Assembly (NCBI GenBank): GCA_040221375.1 | Contig: JAVKEP010000098.1 | Location: 1 to 64,000 of the forward strand | Origin: SHAN690 sp040221375 | Lineage (GTDB): Bacteria; Bacteroidota; Bacteroidia; Flavobacteriales_G; Salibacteraceae | DNA length: 64,000 nt | Reading direction: 5' to 3' | Part shown: one piece after another, positions 54,249-63,074 of the stretch | How the letters are laid out: each line of letters begins with the position of its first letter | Numbering within the stretch: the first letter of the stretch is position 1 | The notes under the pieces: model-generated | The model's input: the letters and a program-made list of their open reading frames with translations, nothing else | Databases searched by the model: none | What the model was told of the DNA's origin: nothing | Position numbers and translations under genes: made by a program

Positions 54249-55127
54249 TCAACCGTTGAGCGCCTCTGCGCCTCCAACGATCTCTAGGATCTCTTTGGTA
54301 ATCGCTGCCTGACGCGCCTTGTTATACGTCAATTTCAGTTCCTTCAAAAGGTCCCCTGCATTGTCGGTCGCTTTGTGCATCGCCGTCATTCGTGCTCCGT
54401 GCTCTGAAGCGACACTGTCTAAGAGCGCCTTGAAGAACTGTGTCTTCAGCGACTTCGGGATGAGGTCAGCTACAATCTCTTCCATGTTTGGCTCGAAGAT
54501 GTAATCCGCGCTGTTCGTTCCTTCCACTTTGGCCGGTGGAATGATGGGTAAAAACTGCTCTGTGCGAACGATTTGAACGGCCGCATTTTTGAATGAATTA
54601 TACACCAAAAGCACTTTGTCGAACTGCCTGGCCTTGAAGGCTCCCATGATCTTCTTGGCCGCTGTAGCTGCATTCTCGTAGCTCAGGTCGTCAAAAATTT
54701 CATTGGTGTGCCTAGGTAGTAGCGTGCCCTTAATGAAGTGATCTGTTTTTCTGAATGCCTCTTCCGCCTTCTTTCCAAAGGTCAGAACGGTTACCTTCTT
54801 GTCTTTGTAATCGTTGGCGATCAAATGCTTGGTTTGCTTGATCACTTGAGAATTGAAGGCGCCACAAAGACCTCGATTAGAGGTGATGACAACGATCAAA
54901 ACGCTGTCTTCCTTGTTGGCTCGCCCATAAACATTCTCACTCGTGTCAAGACCCGCACTCACTCCTTGCAAGATCTCCTGCAATTTTTCAGAGTACGGAC
55001 GCATCTGTGTTACTGCATCTTGTGCCTTTCTCAATTTGGCCGCAGACACCATCTTCATCGCAGAGGTAATCTGCATGGTGCTGTTGACCGAACTGATACG
55101 GACCCTTACTTCTTTTAAGTTAGGCAT
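54249..55127 (-). CDS. atpG: ATP synthase F1 gamma subunit
   Basis: The central rotor shaft of F1. The 292-residue protein starts MPNLKEVRVRISSVNSTMQITSAMKMVSAAKL (only the family start pattern is quoted in part: ITSAMKMVSAAKL) and has ITSNRGLCGAFN and the C-terminal coiled-coil ARQAAITKEILEIVGGAEAL. It is last in the atpBEFHAG operon, 10 bp after atpA. Confidence 0.97.
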   Translation of the reverse strand: MPNLKEVRVRISSVNSTMQITSAMKMVSAAKLRKAQDAVTQMRPYSEKLQEILQGVSAGLDTSENVYGRANKEDSVLIVVITSNRGLCGAFNSQVIKQTKHLIANDYKDKKVTVLTFGKKAEEAFRKTDHFIKGTLLPRHTNEIFDDLSYENAATAAKKIMGAFKARQFDKVLLVYNSFKNAAVQIVRTEQFLPIIPPAKVEGTNSADYIFEPNMEEIVADLIPKSLKTQFFKALLDSVASEHGARMTAMHKATDNAGDLLKELKLTYNKARQAAITKEILEIVGGAEALNG

Positions 55128-55137
55128 GCCTTAGCGA

Positions 55138-56727
55138 TTATTTTTTCGAAACGATGTACTTGGCAGACATTTCAGCTGCGACTTTTTCCAAGGTGGACGT
55201 CACTTCATCGGTCAACTTACCTGCCTTTAGCGTGTCTAGTACATCCCGATGATTGCGATCCATGAAATCGAGGAATTCTACTTCAAACTCCTTGACCTTA
55301 TTGACCGGTACAGAGCGCAACAAGTTTTTCGATCCGCAGTAGATAATGGCGATCTGCTTTTCAACGGCCATCGGCATGTTTTCTCCCTGCTTCAAGATCT
55401 CAACGTTTCGCACTCCTTTGTCGATCACTGATTGCGTCGCAGCATCGAGGTCAGACCCGAATTTTGCAAACGCCTCGAGTTCTCGGTATTGCGCTTGATC
55501 AAGTTTGAGTGTTCCAGCAACCTTTTTCATCGACTTGATCTGGGCATTACCTCCAACGCGCGATACCGAAATACCAACGTTTATCGCAGGGCGTACACCC
55601 GACAAGAACAAGTTCGCTTCCAAGAAAATCTGTCCATCAGTAATCGAAATTACGTTGGTCGGGATGTAAGCAGATACGTCACCCGCTTGCGTTTCGATGA
55701 TTGGGAGTGCAGTCAGAGAACCGCCACCTTTCACCTTGCCTTTCAAGGCCTCAGGAAGGTCGTTCATTTGAGAAGCAATCGTGTCATCGTTGATGATCTT
55801 CGCTGCGCGCTCGAGTAAGCGGGAGTGTAGGTAAAATACATCGCCTGGATACGCTTCACGTCCTGGAGGACGACGAAGCAATAGGGATACTTCACGATAG
55901 GCTACGGCTTGCTTTGAAAGGTCATCATAGACGATCAAGGCTGGACGACCCGTATCTCGAAAATACTCGCCGATTGCTGCACCTGCCATTGGAGAATAAA
56001 ACTGCATCGGTGTAGGATCAGAGGCGTTTGAGGCCACAACCGTGGTATAGGCCATAGCTCCTGCATCTTCTAATCGCTTAACGATACCCGCTACCGTAGA
56101 CGCCTTCTGTGCAGAAGCGACATAGATACAGTACACAGGCTCACCCCGATCGTAAAATTCCTTTTGGTTGATGATCGTATCGATCGCAACCGTTGTCTTA
56201 CCTGTTTGGCGGTCACCGATGATAAGTTCTCGCTGGCCTCGGCCTACGGGAATCATCGCATCGATCGCCTTAATTCCAGTTTGAAGTGGTTCGTTGACCG
56301 GTTGTCTGAAAATTACCCCCGGCGCCTTGCGCTCGATTGGCATTTCAAAGAGCTCTCCTTCGACCGGACCCTTGCCGTCGATCGGGTGACCCAATGTGTT
56401 TACGACTCGGCCTACAATTCCTTCGCCTACGTGAATGGATGCGATGCGTCCTGTACGCTTGACCGTATCCCCTTCCTTGATGTCGGTAGAATGCCCGAGC
56501 AGTACCGCTCCGATGTTGTCTTCTTCAAGGTTCAATGCGATGGCCTGAAGCCCGTTTTCGAACTCGATCAATTCGCCCGCTTGGACATTGCTTAGTCCGT
56601 AGATGCGCGCGATACCGTCTCCGATTTGGAGTACCGTTCCTACTTCCTCGAGTTCGGCCTCTGTCTTTGCTCCGGATAGTTGCTCTCGGAGAATCGCTGA
56701 TACTTCTGCTGGTTTGATTTCTGGCAT
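55138..56727 (-). CDS. atpA: ATP synthase F1 alpha subunit
   Basis: The 529-residue nucleotide-binding alpha subunit. Signature: Walker A GDRQTGKTTVAIDT, the Arg-finger region ISVSRVGGNAQIKSM, the segment YDDLSKQAVAYREVSLLLRRPPGREAYPGD in part, and the start MPEIKPAEVSAILREQL. The beta gene (atpD) and epsilon gene (atpC) are not in this window; in Bacteroidota they usually form a separate operon. Confidence 0.98.
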   Translation of the reverse strand: MPEIKPAEVSAILREQLSGAKTEAELEEVGTVLQIGDGIARIYGLSNVQAGELIEFENGLQAIALNLEEDNIGAVLLGHSTDIKEGDTVKRTGRIASIHVGEGIVGRVVNTLGHPIDGKGPVEGELFEMPIERKAPGVIFRQPVNEPLQTGIKAIDAMIPVGRGQRELIIGDRQTGKTTVAIDTIINQKEFYDRGEPVYCIYVASAQKASTVAGIVKRLEDAGAMAYTTVVASNASDPTPMQFYSPMAGAAIGEYFRDTGRPALIVYDDLSKQAVAYREVSLLLRRPPGREAYPGDVFYLHSRLLERAAKIINDDTIASQMNDLPEALKGKVKGGGSLTALPIIETQAGDVSAYIPTNVISITDGQIFLEANLFLSGVRPAINVGISVSRVGGNAQIKSMKKVAGTLKLDQAQYRELEAFAKFGSDLDAATQSVIDKGVRNVEILKQGENMPMAVEKQIAIIYCGSKNLLRSVPVNKVKEFEVEFLDFMDRNHRDVLDTLKAGKLTDEVTSTLEKVAAEMSAKYIVSKK

Positions 56728-56755
56728 GACTTTATCTGATTATTTGCTAGAAAGC

Positions 56756-57292
56756 TTATGCGTTATGGATGTCGTATTTCAATTCGTTCAATTTCTTGCG
56801 GTAACTGGCGTCAATCCGCTGGTCACCTATTCGGACCTTTAAGCCCCCTAGGATCTTTGGGTCGATGTGCTCAATGAGCTCGATCTTTTCACTCAGGGAA
56901 GCGAGTACGTCCGCTACCTCTTTTCGTTGTGCGTCGGTCAGCGCAACAGCAGATGTTACATCGGCAGTAACGATGCCCATGCGTTCCTGATAAATAGCTA
57001 TGTAAGCGTTGACGACCACTGGAAGCAATGCCTCTCGGCCCTTAGCACATACTAATGCAACAAAACCCATGGTCATGTCTTGAACGTGCGCGCCAAAAAC
57101 GGCCTTGAGAACCGCTTGCTTCTTGTCGACCTTAATGATTGGAGACTGCAAGAGCAACTCCAGGCCGTGGTTCTCAGCAATGGTGGCCGAGATCAGCTCC
57201 ATGTCTTGCTTCACCTGCTCGAGCTTATTTTGCTCGGAAGCAAGTTCGATCAAGGCCAAGGCATAGCGTCCGGCTGACTTCGTTCCTTTCAT
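56756..57292 (-). CDS. atpH: ATP synthase F1 delta subunit
   Basis: The 178-residue stator subunit links b to F1. Start MKGTKSAGRYALALIELA and the C-terminal IDPKILGGLKVRIGDQRIDAS are family marks. Its ATG shares one base with the atpF stop (TGATG), so the two are coupled. Confidence 0.95.
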   Translation of the reverse strand: MKGTKSAGRYALALIELASEQNKLEQVKQDMELISATIAENHGLELLLQSPIIKVDKKQAVLKAVFGAHVQDMTMGFVALVCAKGREALLPVVVNAYIAIYQERMGIVTADVTSAVALTDAQRKEVADVLASLSEKIELIEHIDPKILGGLKVRIGDQRIDASYRKKLNELKYDIHNA

Positions 57293-57792
57293 CAGTTGAA
57301 GTTGATTTCTTTCAATGCAGCCTTGACAGAATCTTTCTGCTTGTCTGAGTCGGTCAATTTCTCGGTGAGGATGCGTTCTGCAATCTCAAAAGAAAAATCA
57401 GCTACTTGGTTCTTAAGTTCTTCAATCGCCTTCGCTTTTTCGTGCTTGATCTCTTCGCGTGCCGATGTGAGCACCTTTGCAGCCTCTTCTTGCGCCTTGC
57501 TCTTCGCTTCGGCGATGATCTCATTCTTGGTCTCCCGCGCCTCTTTCATCAATGCGTCGCGCTCATCTCGCGCTTGCTGAAGCAATTCATCGTTGCTTTT
57601 CTTCAGCTTTTTCATTTCTCGGCGCGCTATTTCAGCTTGCTCGAGTGCCTCTTCGATCGACTTTTCACGTCGGTTCACAGCGATCAACATCGGCTTCCAT
57701 GCATACCTTCTCAACAAGAGGAGGAGCAGTAAAAACAATACGGTCTGCCAGACGAAAAGGCCTACCGAAAATTCACTGATTAACTTTTCCAA
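57292..57792 (-). CDS. atpF: ATP synthase F0 b subunit
   Basis: A 166-residue stator stalk protein: one membrane helix about 10-28 (GLFVWQTVLFLLLLLLL), then a long charged coiled coil to residue 150. The start codon is TTG; no ATG fits the family N-terminus (MEKLISEFSVG). TTG and a hairpin upstream would both lower its yield relative to atpE. Confidence 0.94.
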   Translation of the reverse strand: MEKLISEFSVGLFVWQTVLFLLLLLLLRRYAWKPMLIAVNRREKSIEEALEQAEIARREMKKLKKSNDELLQQARDERDALMKEARETKNEIIAEAKSKAQEEAAKVLTSAREEIKHEKAKAIEELKNQVADFSFEIAERILTEKLTDSDKQKDSVKAALKEINFN

Positions 57793-57825
57793 GGTCTATA
57801 GATTTTAAATGAATGTCAAAAAAGA

Positions 57826-57860
57826 ATCAACAGCGACAGCCAACCGCGGCCGCTGTTGAT
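57826..57860 (-). terminator. Terminator-like hairpin between atpE and atpF
   Basis: ATCAACAGCG and CGCTGTTGAT form a perfect 10-bp stem, extended inside by GCC/GGC. On the transcribed strand it is followed by TTCTTTTTTG. It sits 9 bp past the atpE stop and about 34 bp before atpF, so it could stop part of the transcripts or protect the atpB-atpE 3' end. Confidence 0.6.
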
Positions 57861-57869
57861 GTACAATTA

Positions 57870-58067
57870 TTAAACAGCGAAGAGCGCAGCGAAGCCGATA
57901 CCTTCGATAAGGGCTGCAGCGATCAACATCGCAGTTTGGATACGGTTAGTAGCTTCAGGTTGACGAGCGATCGCCTCCATTGCAGAGCCACCGATATTTC
58001 CAATACCGATGCCTACTCCGATTACTACCAAACCTGCTCCTACCATTACTGGAATTTCCATGTCCAT
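57870..58067 (-). CDS. atpE: ATP synthase F0 c subunit
   Basis: A 65-residue two-helix proteolipid of the rotor ring. Helix 1 holds GVGIGIGNIGGSAMEAIARQPE; helix 2 holds the ion-carrying Glu in AALIEGIGF. No Na-type ligand pattern is evident, so protons are the likely ion. The start could be 58067 (MDMEI) or the Met two codons later. Confidence 0.96.
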   Translation of the reverse strand: MDMEIPVMVGAGLVVIGVGIGIGNIGGSAMEAIARQPEATNRIQTAMLIAAALIEGIGFAALFAV

Positions 58068-58093
58068 TTGTATTTAGAGGTTAATAATTCAAA

Positions 58094-59182
58094 TCAATGA
58101 TCATGATGAGGCTCTGCCGCGGCGCTGCCGAAATAGAGCGCGCTCAACATGGTGAAAATATACGCCTGCAGCGCAGCCACAAGCAATTCTAGAATCGCGA
58201 TGACAAACGCCAACCCGAAAGAGAGAGGACTTCCAATCCAACTCTTAAAAATGAAAATCAATCCGAGCAAACTCATCAGCACGATATGCCCTGCAGTGAT
58301 GTTTGCATAAAGTCGAATCATCAAAGCAAAAGGCTTGATGAACATTCCTAGGATCTCAATAGGAACCAACAGGGGGTAAATGCCCAATTTACCATACCAC
58401 GGCATGGACTTTCCGAGTGGGTCGAATATGTGAAGCCAGTAGGTTTTGGTGCCGCTCAAATTCGTGATTAAGAACGTAATCAATGCCAAGGCAAACGTGA
58501 CGGCAATGCTGTTGTTGATGTTCACCCCGAGCGGAGTCAAACCAAACAGGTTTACGATCCAGATGAAGAAAAATACCGTGAGTAAAAATCCCATGTACTT
58601 TCTGTAGCTCTTTTCCCCGATGTTGGGTCGGGCAATCTCATCGCGCACAAACAATACGATTGGCTCTAAAAATTTTGCGGAGCCCCTAGGTACGAGGTCG
58701 TACTTATACTTGCTGGCGGCTCGACTAAACAAGACAACCATGAGCAAGCCGATGACGATGATGTGAAACACATTCTTGGTAATCGACAAGTCCAAGGGCT
58801 TGACGTTTGTCGGGTGGTGGTGATCGTCAAACTCAAGGGTTCCCTCCGCATCCGTACGGTAGATCTTGTTGTGATGAATCGCGTAAAATTTCCCGTTGCT
58901 CTCTACGATCGATTCTCCGTGGTGAAACGCAGACGACATGAACACGTGCAAACCTTCGTCGATGAGGACGACGGGCAACGGAAAACCGTAATGACTTCCG
59001 GTAGACTCATCACTGAATAAGTGGTAGTCATGACCGTCCTGCAAGTGATGCAAGATATCTTGCTTGATCTCTTCTTGCAAAGTCAAGCTATCCTCCACAA
59101 CTTCAGCGTGCTCGGCGTTTCCAACGAACGGATTGAAAATCAGCGCGAAAAGGACGAAAGAAAAGACAATTTTTGAACGCAT
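58094..59182 (-). CDS. atpB: ATP synthase F0 a subunit with exported N-terminal extension
   Basis: A 362-residue a subunit. The essential Arg is in FALMIRLYANITAG, and membrane helices run from about 135 to 350. Unlike short a subunits it begins with a signal-peptide-like helix (MRSKIVFSFVLFALIFNPFVGNA) and about 110 periplasmic residues that are rich in His, Asp and Glu (HHLQDGHDYHLF, DDHHHPTN). Such extensions are known from Bacteroidota a subunits. It also ends in a His-rich tail (PHHDH). It lies before atpE (26 bp). Confidence 0.95.
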   Translation of the reverse strand: MRSKIVFSFVLFALIFNPFVGNAEHAEVVEDSLTLQEEIKQDILHHLQDGHDYHLFSDESTGSHYGFPLPVVLIDEGLHVFMSSAFHHGESIVESNGKFYAIHHNKIYRTDAEGTLEFDDHHHPTNVKPLDLSITKNVFHIIVIGLLMVVLFSRAASKYKYDLVPRGSAKFLEPIVLFVRDEIARPNIGEKSYRKYMGFLLTVFFFIWIVNLFGLTPLGVNINNSIAVTFALALITFLITNLSGTKTYWLHIFDPLGKSMPWYGKLGIYPLLVPIEILGMFIKPFALMIRLYANITAGHIVLMSLLGLIFIFKSWIGSPLSFGLAFVIAILELLVAALQAYIFTMLSALYFGSAAAEPHHDH

Positions 59183-59290
59183 ACTCCTCTGCGAATAAGG
59201 GTTTTAAAATCGGGTGCAAGAGTACGCAATAATGTTAGAATTGAAAAGCGAAAAAGCAATTGAATTTGAGGGAATTACCCGTTCCTTGAT

Positions 59291-59680
59291 TCATTGCTGT
59301 TTGTTGAGTCGTCGGATGAGGTAGCAAACCTCGATGATCATGGCCAATGCATAGGGGATAAAAAAGGCGACAAACTGGCTCTTTCGGGCGGATTCTTCCT
59401 CGCTCAGCGCTGGAAAAAACGCAACGAAAAACACGGCGAACTTCAACAAGCTTCCGCCCATGAAGGTGAATCCGGTAATGTCGGGTCTTGCCTGCGACAA
59501 ATAGAGCACCAACGCGCCGACGCACAGTCCGATGACCGCATTCATGAGATAAAAGCCCGGAAGGAATGATGCGATGTCTGCCTCACTGTCAACCACCAGC
59601 GCCGCGTGAACGTAGTAAGCGAGTCCCATCGCTGCACTGAGAATCACACCAAACGTCCCGATCTGACGGATGAGGTTCAT
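59291..59680 (-). CDS. Four-helix membrane protein in the AtpI position of the atp operon
   Basis: A 129-residue protein with four predicted membrane helices (e.g. GTFGVILSAAMGLAYYVHAAL, FIPYALAMIIEVCYLI) and a charged C-terminus. It overlaps the AtpZ-like gene by ATGA and comes before atpB, the place of atpI/uncI in other operons. It resembles the DUF6168-type proteins of Flavobacteria. A role in c-ring assembly or Mg2+ supply, as for AtpI, is inference from position only. Confidence 0.7.
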   Translation of the reverse strand: MNLIRQIGTFGVILSAAMGLAYYVHAALVVDSEADIASFLPGFYLMNAVIGLCVGALVLYLSQARPDITGFTFMGGSLLKFAVFFVAFFPALSEEESARKSQFVAFFIPYALAMIIEVCYLIRRLNKQQ

Positions 59681-59889
59681 TCTTCGGACTTGTTGAGTTG
59701 GCGGATGACATTAAAAATGGCACCACCGGTTGCTAGAAGTGTTAAGATGAGGGTGTAAATGCGTCGCTCACTGATGGGGTAGTTATCGTCAAGGTAATCC
59801 CCAAGAGAGGCTCCTATAAAAATGGTGGCGGCGAGCTGAATGCCCATGCCCGATAATGCCGCGACCTGTTCAAGCGGTTTTTTCGGCAA
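59677..59889 (-). CDS. AtpZ/AtpI family protein (ATP synthase gene 1)
   Basis: A small two-helix membrane protein of about 70 residues: LAATIFIGASLGDYLDD and IYTLILTLLATGGAIFNVIRQL, typical of the AtpZ (gene 1) family. The frame is open upstream to 59970, but that would overlap bactofilin by 101 bp and has no good start. TTG 59889 (MPKKPLEQVAALSG) gives a 20-bp overlap and the usual family length, so it is preferred. Its function is probably ion supply or assembly for the ATP synthase. Confidence 0.75.
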   Translation of the reverse strand: MPKKPLEQVAALSGMGIQLAATIFIGASLGDYLDDNYPISERRIYTLILTLLATGGAIFNVIRQLNKSEE

Positions 59890-60289
59890 GTTCAGTCTTT
59901 TCTTGGTGGGCGATGTCTTTGATGACCCCTCCCATGCTGCAACTACCGCTAAACGTAGCCCCTGGTTCAATGGCGAGCTTGCCAGCCGTGATCTCCCCCT
60001 GCAGTTTGGCCGAGGCCTGAAGCGTCAGCAACTCTTTGACAATGATCTTCGCCTTAACCTCCCCACTGATGTTCGCAGAATTGCAACGGATGGAACCTTC
60101 TATTCTTCCTGAAGGGCCTACGACCAATTTTCCTGTAGATTCAACGGAGCCAATCAATGTCCCGTCAATGCGAAGCACGCCTTCGGTCTTGATATCACCT
60201 TGTATGCGCGTTCCCTTTGCGATCTGGTTGTGCGCACCAAACTCACCGTCTCCGTTCTTGTTCATAGGTTTAGAATTTCTGCCCATCAT
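59870..60289 (-). CDS. Bactofilin
   Basis: A 139-residue cytoskeletal protein of the bactofilin (DUF583/BacA) family, with a beta-helical core of regular strands (GTRIQGDIKTEGVLRIDGT, VGPSGRIEGSIRCNSA, GKLAIEPGATFSGSC) between short flexible ends. Bactofilins polymerise without nucleotides and position cell-wall or polarity proteins. Start ATG 60289 is followed directly by another ATG. It is the first gene before the atp operon and overlaps the AtpZ-like gene, so all may be transcribed together. Confidence 0.9.
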   Translation of the reverse strand: MMGRNSKPMNKNGDGEFGAHNQIAKGTRIQGDIKTEGVLRIDGTLIGSVESTGKLVVGPSGRIEGSIRCNSANISGEVKAKIIVKELLTLQASAKLQGEITAGKLAIEPGATFSGSCSMGGVIKDIAHQEKTELAEKTA

Positions 60290-60305
60290 TCTGAAAAGGT
60301 TTGTG

Positions 60306-60313
60306 CAAAGGTA
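60306..60313 (-). promoter_or_regulatory. Predicted -7 element upstream of bactofilin/atp operon
   Basis: On the minus strand TACCTTTG matches TAnnTTTG exactly, 16 bp before the bactofilin ATG. No clear -33 element was seen. Confidence 0.5.
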
Positions 60314-60346
60314 TACGATTCCTAAATACGATCGGAGAAGCCGCTA

Positions 60347-62962
60347 TCACTCGGTTTTCAAGTAGTTGGCCGTAAAGAATTGATGGTATGCTTCCGTATT
60401 CTGATCCTTGTAGAATGCGGCGTAGTTGTCGTACGAGATGACGAAAGGAAACGTGGATTCAGAGATCAAACTACGCACGTCCGTAGATCCAGTAAATGTC
60501 CCATAGTAGTCCATCGCCTTGGAAGCATATCCCACATTCGAGACGATGATCATGGTGCGGCCGTCTTTCATCGGAATGGATGACGTTTTGAATCCTTTGG
60601 TGCTGAAGTATTTTCGGTTGAAGTCAGAGACCTTCACTTGCGCGGCTCCTGCTTCCATGGTATCGGCTATCACAAGGATAAAATTATGCGATGCTCCGAT
60701 GTCGTAGGCGTACTTTCCTAAGGCTCGCTCAACGGCTGCTTCGTCTTCCTTTTCCTCCACCTCTACCAAAGCACTTTCAATTTTTCTCCCATTCTCGAAG
60801 TAGGCGATGATGTCCGCCGCCTCTTTTCCCACTTCAGACGCTCCGTACTTCTTGTTTATAGAGCGCAACTCATTCAGCATGCGCGTCTCGCTGTCTATGT
60901 ATCCTAAGCACAACGCCTCTAAAAATTTCAATTGCGGCTCTAGGGCAGAGTTCGGGTAAGCTTCGAGCGCCTCTGATACCAAGGCATACGATTGGCGATA
61001 AAACCCTTGGTCAAAGTAGATATAGGCCTTTTGATAGGCCTCGGACACGACCTCAATCGACTCTTCAGCGTTGGCTGCATACTCAGGATTGAGGATCACT
61101 TTGGCGTATTCTGAGGTGGGGTATTTGCTGAGTATCTGCTCTTTGTGGAAGTCCGATTTGGACATGTTTCCCATCTCTTGGTACATCAGATAGAGCTGGT
61201 AGTGGCTTGTAATGTGGTACTTAGAAGTGTCGTATCGAGAAAGCAATTCTTCGAAGGTTTCTGCGGCCGGTGGAAGGTCCTTCATTTGCTCTTTATACAC
61301 CAAGGCAAGGTCGTACAAGGCCTCAACTATCATGGCGTGCGACCGGGCAATTTTTTCGTCAGAATCAGGAACCGATTTCCAATAATAATTGGGGTTCTTT
61401 GGATCATCCGCACCCTCGATGGTGTCTTCCTCCAACACCCCTCCGTCTTCAGCGATGAGAAGTGGGGCCGAAGAAGTCTTGTCTGCCCTTCTCCAATCGT
61501 CTTCGTTTTTTCTGTTGCCTCCCCATATCTTTTTAAACTCGGACACTCCGAATCCAATGGCCCCCGGATTATAGAAGTACCAATCGCCGCTTTTCATGTT
61601 TCGGTTAAATTGGTTTCCCTGGTCGAACTTCGATTGCTGGCTTTGCATTTCCTCCAGCGCCTTCTTTCTCTTCTCGTCGTCTTCTCTTTTGATAACCTGT
61701 TCGATGCGCTGTTCGATCAGTTGGTTTTGTTCCTTTTCTGACAGCTGAGCAAAGGCTTGAAGGCTATCCTCCGTAGCGACAATCTCGATGTCCCGCATCA
61801 TTTGGGTCAAACTATTTGCCCGCGCCAAAATCATCTCGTAATCAGGATGCTCGGAATTTAAAAATGCCACCGTGCTGTTATAGTAGGTCTGCGCCACTTC
61901 GTACTTTGGTTTCTCAAAGAAGATCTCGGCCAACCGGTAATATGCCAAGCCCTTTGCATTGCCATTCCGTACCGACTTGCGCGTGGCTAAGTGCAAGTAT
62001 TCTACGCCCTTTTCTTCGTTCCCTTCTTTCAGTTCCAGCTCTGCCATGGCGTAGTAGATCTGATCCAGGTACTCCTTGTTTTTGTCGTCCTTGATCATGT
62101 TCGCCAAGATGCCTTTGATTTCGTCGGTATTCCCAGCCGATACGTCGTAGGCCAGGGCTCGGTTGATCTTGGCGTAAAAGGTCATTTCGTATTCTGGATT
62201 ACGTCGAATAACCTCGGCAAACAAGTCGCTCGACTTCGTCCCGTCACCGATTCGATCATACAACTGGGCCAGAATGAACATCCTCCGCGTTTTTTCATCG
62301 CGTTTTCGGGTGTAGTACACCGATTTTTCGAGCTCTTCGATGGTCTTGTCAATACGGTTTTGCCTCAAGTAGTACTCGGCTTTGATGGCGTGAAAGAGCC
62401 CCATGTGCTTTTCGGGCATGCCGTCTTCCAAGCTGACCTTTCTGAATTGGTCCCCTGCCCGTTCGTATTGTTCCTCCTCCATGTAGATCCGACCCAGCCA
62501 CATATAGGACAATTGCTTGGTCTCTTGGGAAGGGTACTTCCGCTTGGTAAAATCAAAAATCTGTTTAGACAGGGTGTACTCTCGCTTTAAAAATTGCGCC
62601 TCTCCCATCACCACCCAAGTATCATCGATCCACTTGCAATACTCCTTTCCGCTGATGTCCATGCTGTGCCTTTCCACCACCATGGATGTCTTTTGAATGG
62701 CGCGGTCGAGTTGCGGATACGCTCCTTGCGCTACTTCGTCTTTCTTGGAAATAAAGATGGGGAGCTGAGCCGAATAATCCTCTTGGTATGCCTCGGCCAT
62801 GGCTTTGTGCGCATCCTGGAGGGCCAATCTCCCATTAAAAAGACCGTTGTACCGCGCAGTTACATTGTGATAGCTCCGGTTGAGGATGGTGTTTTTTTCT
62901 TGCGAACACCCCGCCAACAGGGCGGCAATTAACAGAATGTATATGGTGTTGCAGTGCTTCAA
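60347..62962 (-). CDS. porW: Type IX secretion system periplasmic lipoprotein PorW/SprE
   Basis: An 871-residue TPR lipoprotein needed for T9SS function and gliding. The signal MKHCNTIYILLIAALLAGC ends in a lipobox. TPR units cover most of the chain (QLSYMWLGRIYMEEEQYER, GLAYYRLAEIFFEKPKYE). The middle has the family-specific block GDWYFYNPGAIGFGVSEFKK and WGGNRKNEDDWRRADK. The start codon is TTG; no ATG precedes the lipoprotein signal. This gene links the window's T9SS cargo proteins to the secretion machine itself. Confidence 0.9.
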   Translation of the reverse strand: MKHCNTIYILLIAALLAGCSQEKNTILNRSYHNVTARYNGLFNGRLALQDAHKAMAEAYQEDYSAQLPIFISKKDEVAQGAYPQLDRAIQKTSMVVERHSMDISGKEYCKWIDDTWVVMGEAQFLKREYTLSKQIFDFTKRKYPSQETKQLSYMWLGRIYMEEEQYERAGDQFRKVSLEDGMPEKHMGLFHAIKAEYYLRQNRIDKTIEELEKSVYYTRKRDEKTRRMFILAQLYDRIGDGTKSSDLFAEVIRRNPEYEMTFYAKINRALAYDVSAGNTDEIKGILANMIKDDKNKEYLDQIYYAMAELELKEGNEEKGVEYLHLATRKSVRNGNAKGLAYYRLAEIFFEKPKYEVAQTYYNSTVAFLNSEHPDYEMILARANSLTQMMRDIEIVATEDSLQAFAQLSEKEQNQLIEQRIEQVIKREDDEKRKKALEEMQSQQSKFDQGNQFNRNMKSGDWYFYNPGAIGFGVSEFKKIWGGNRKNEDDWRRADKTSSAPLLIAEDGGVLEEDTIEGADDPKNPNYYWKSVPDSDEKIARSHAMIVEALYDLALVYKEQMKDLPPAAETFEELLSRYDTSKYHITSHYQLYLMYQEMGNMSKSDFHKEQILSKYPTSEYAKVILNPEYAANAEESIEVVSEAYQKAYIYFDQGFYRQSYALVSEALEAYPNSALEPQLKFLEALCLGYIDSETRMLNELRSINKKYGASEVGKEAADIIAYFENGRKIESALVEVEEKEDEAAVERALGKYAYDIGASHNFILVIADTMEAGAAQVKVSDFNRKYFSTKGFKTSSIPMKDGRTMIIVSNVGYASKAMDYYGTFTGSTDVRSLISESTFPFVISYDNYAAFYKDQNTEAYHQFFTANYLKTE

Positions 62963-62996
62963 ATTGTCTGTCGCCTATTCGATTTCCAAAGGAGGG

Positions 62997-63004
62997 CAAA
63001 ATTA
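62997..63004 (-). promoter_or_regulatory. Predicted -7 element upstream of porW
   Basis: On the minus strand TAATTTTG matches TAnnTTTG exactly, 34 bp before the porW start. Confidence 0.45.
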
Positions 63005-63074
63005 CCTTAAATCTAAAGAGTTATAAACGCGTCGATGGCCACCGGTATTATTAAGATATTTGACCAAATTTATC

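Noticed and set aside
59890..59970. Upstream extension of the AtpZ-like gene to 59970
   Set aside because: It would overlap bactofilin by 101 bp and adds residues that do not resemble the family.
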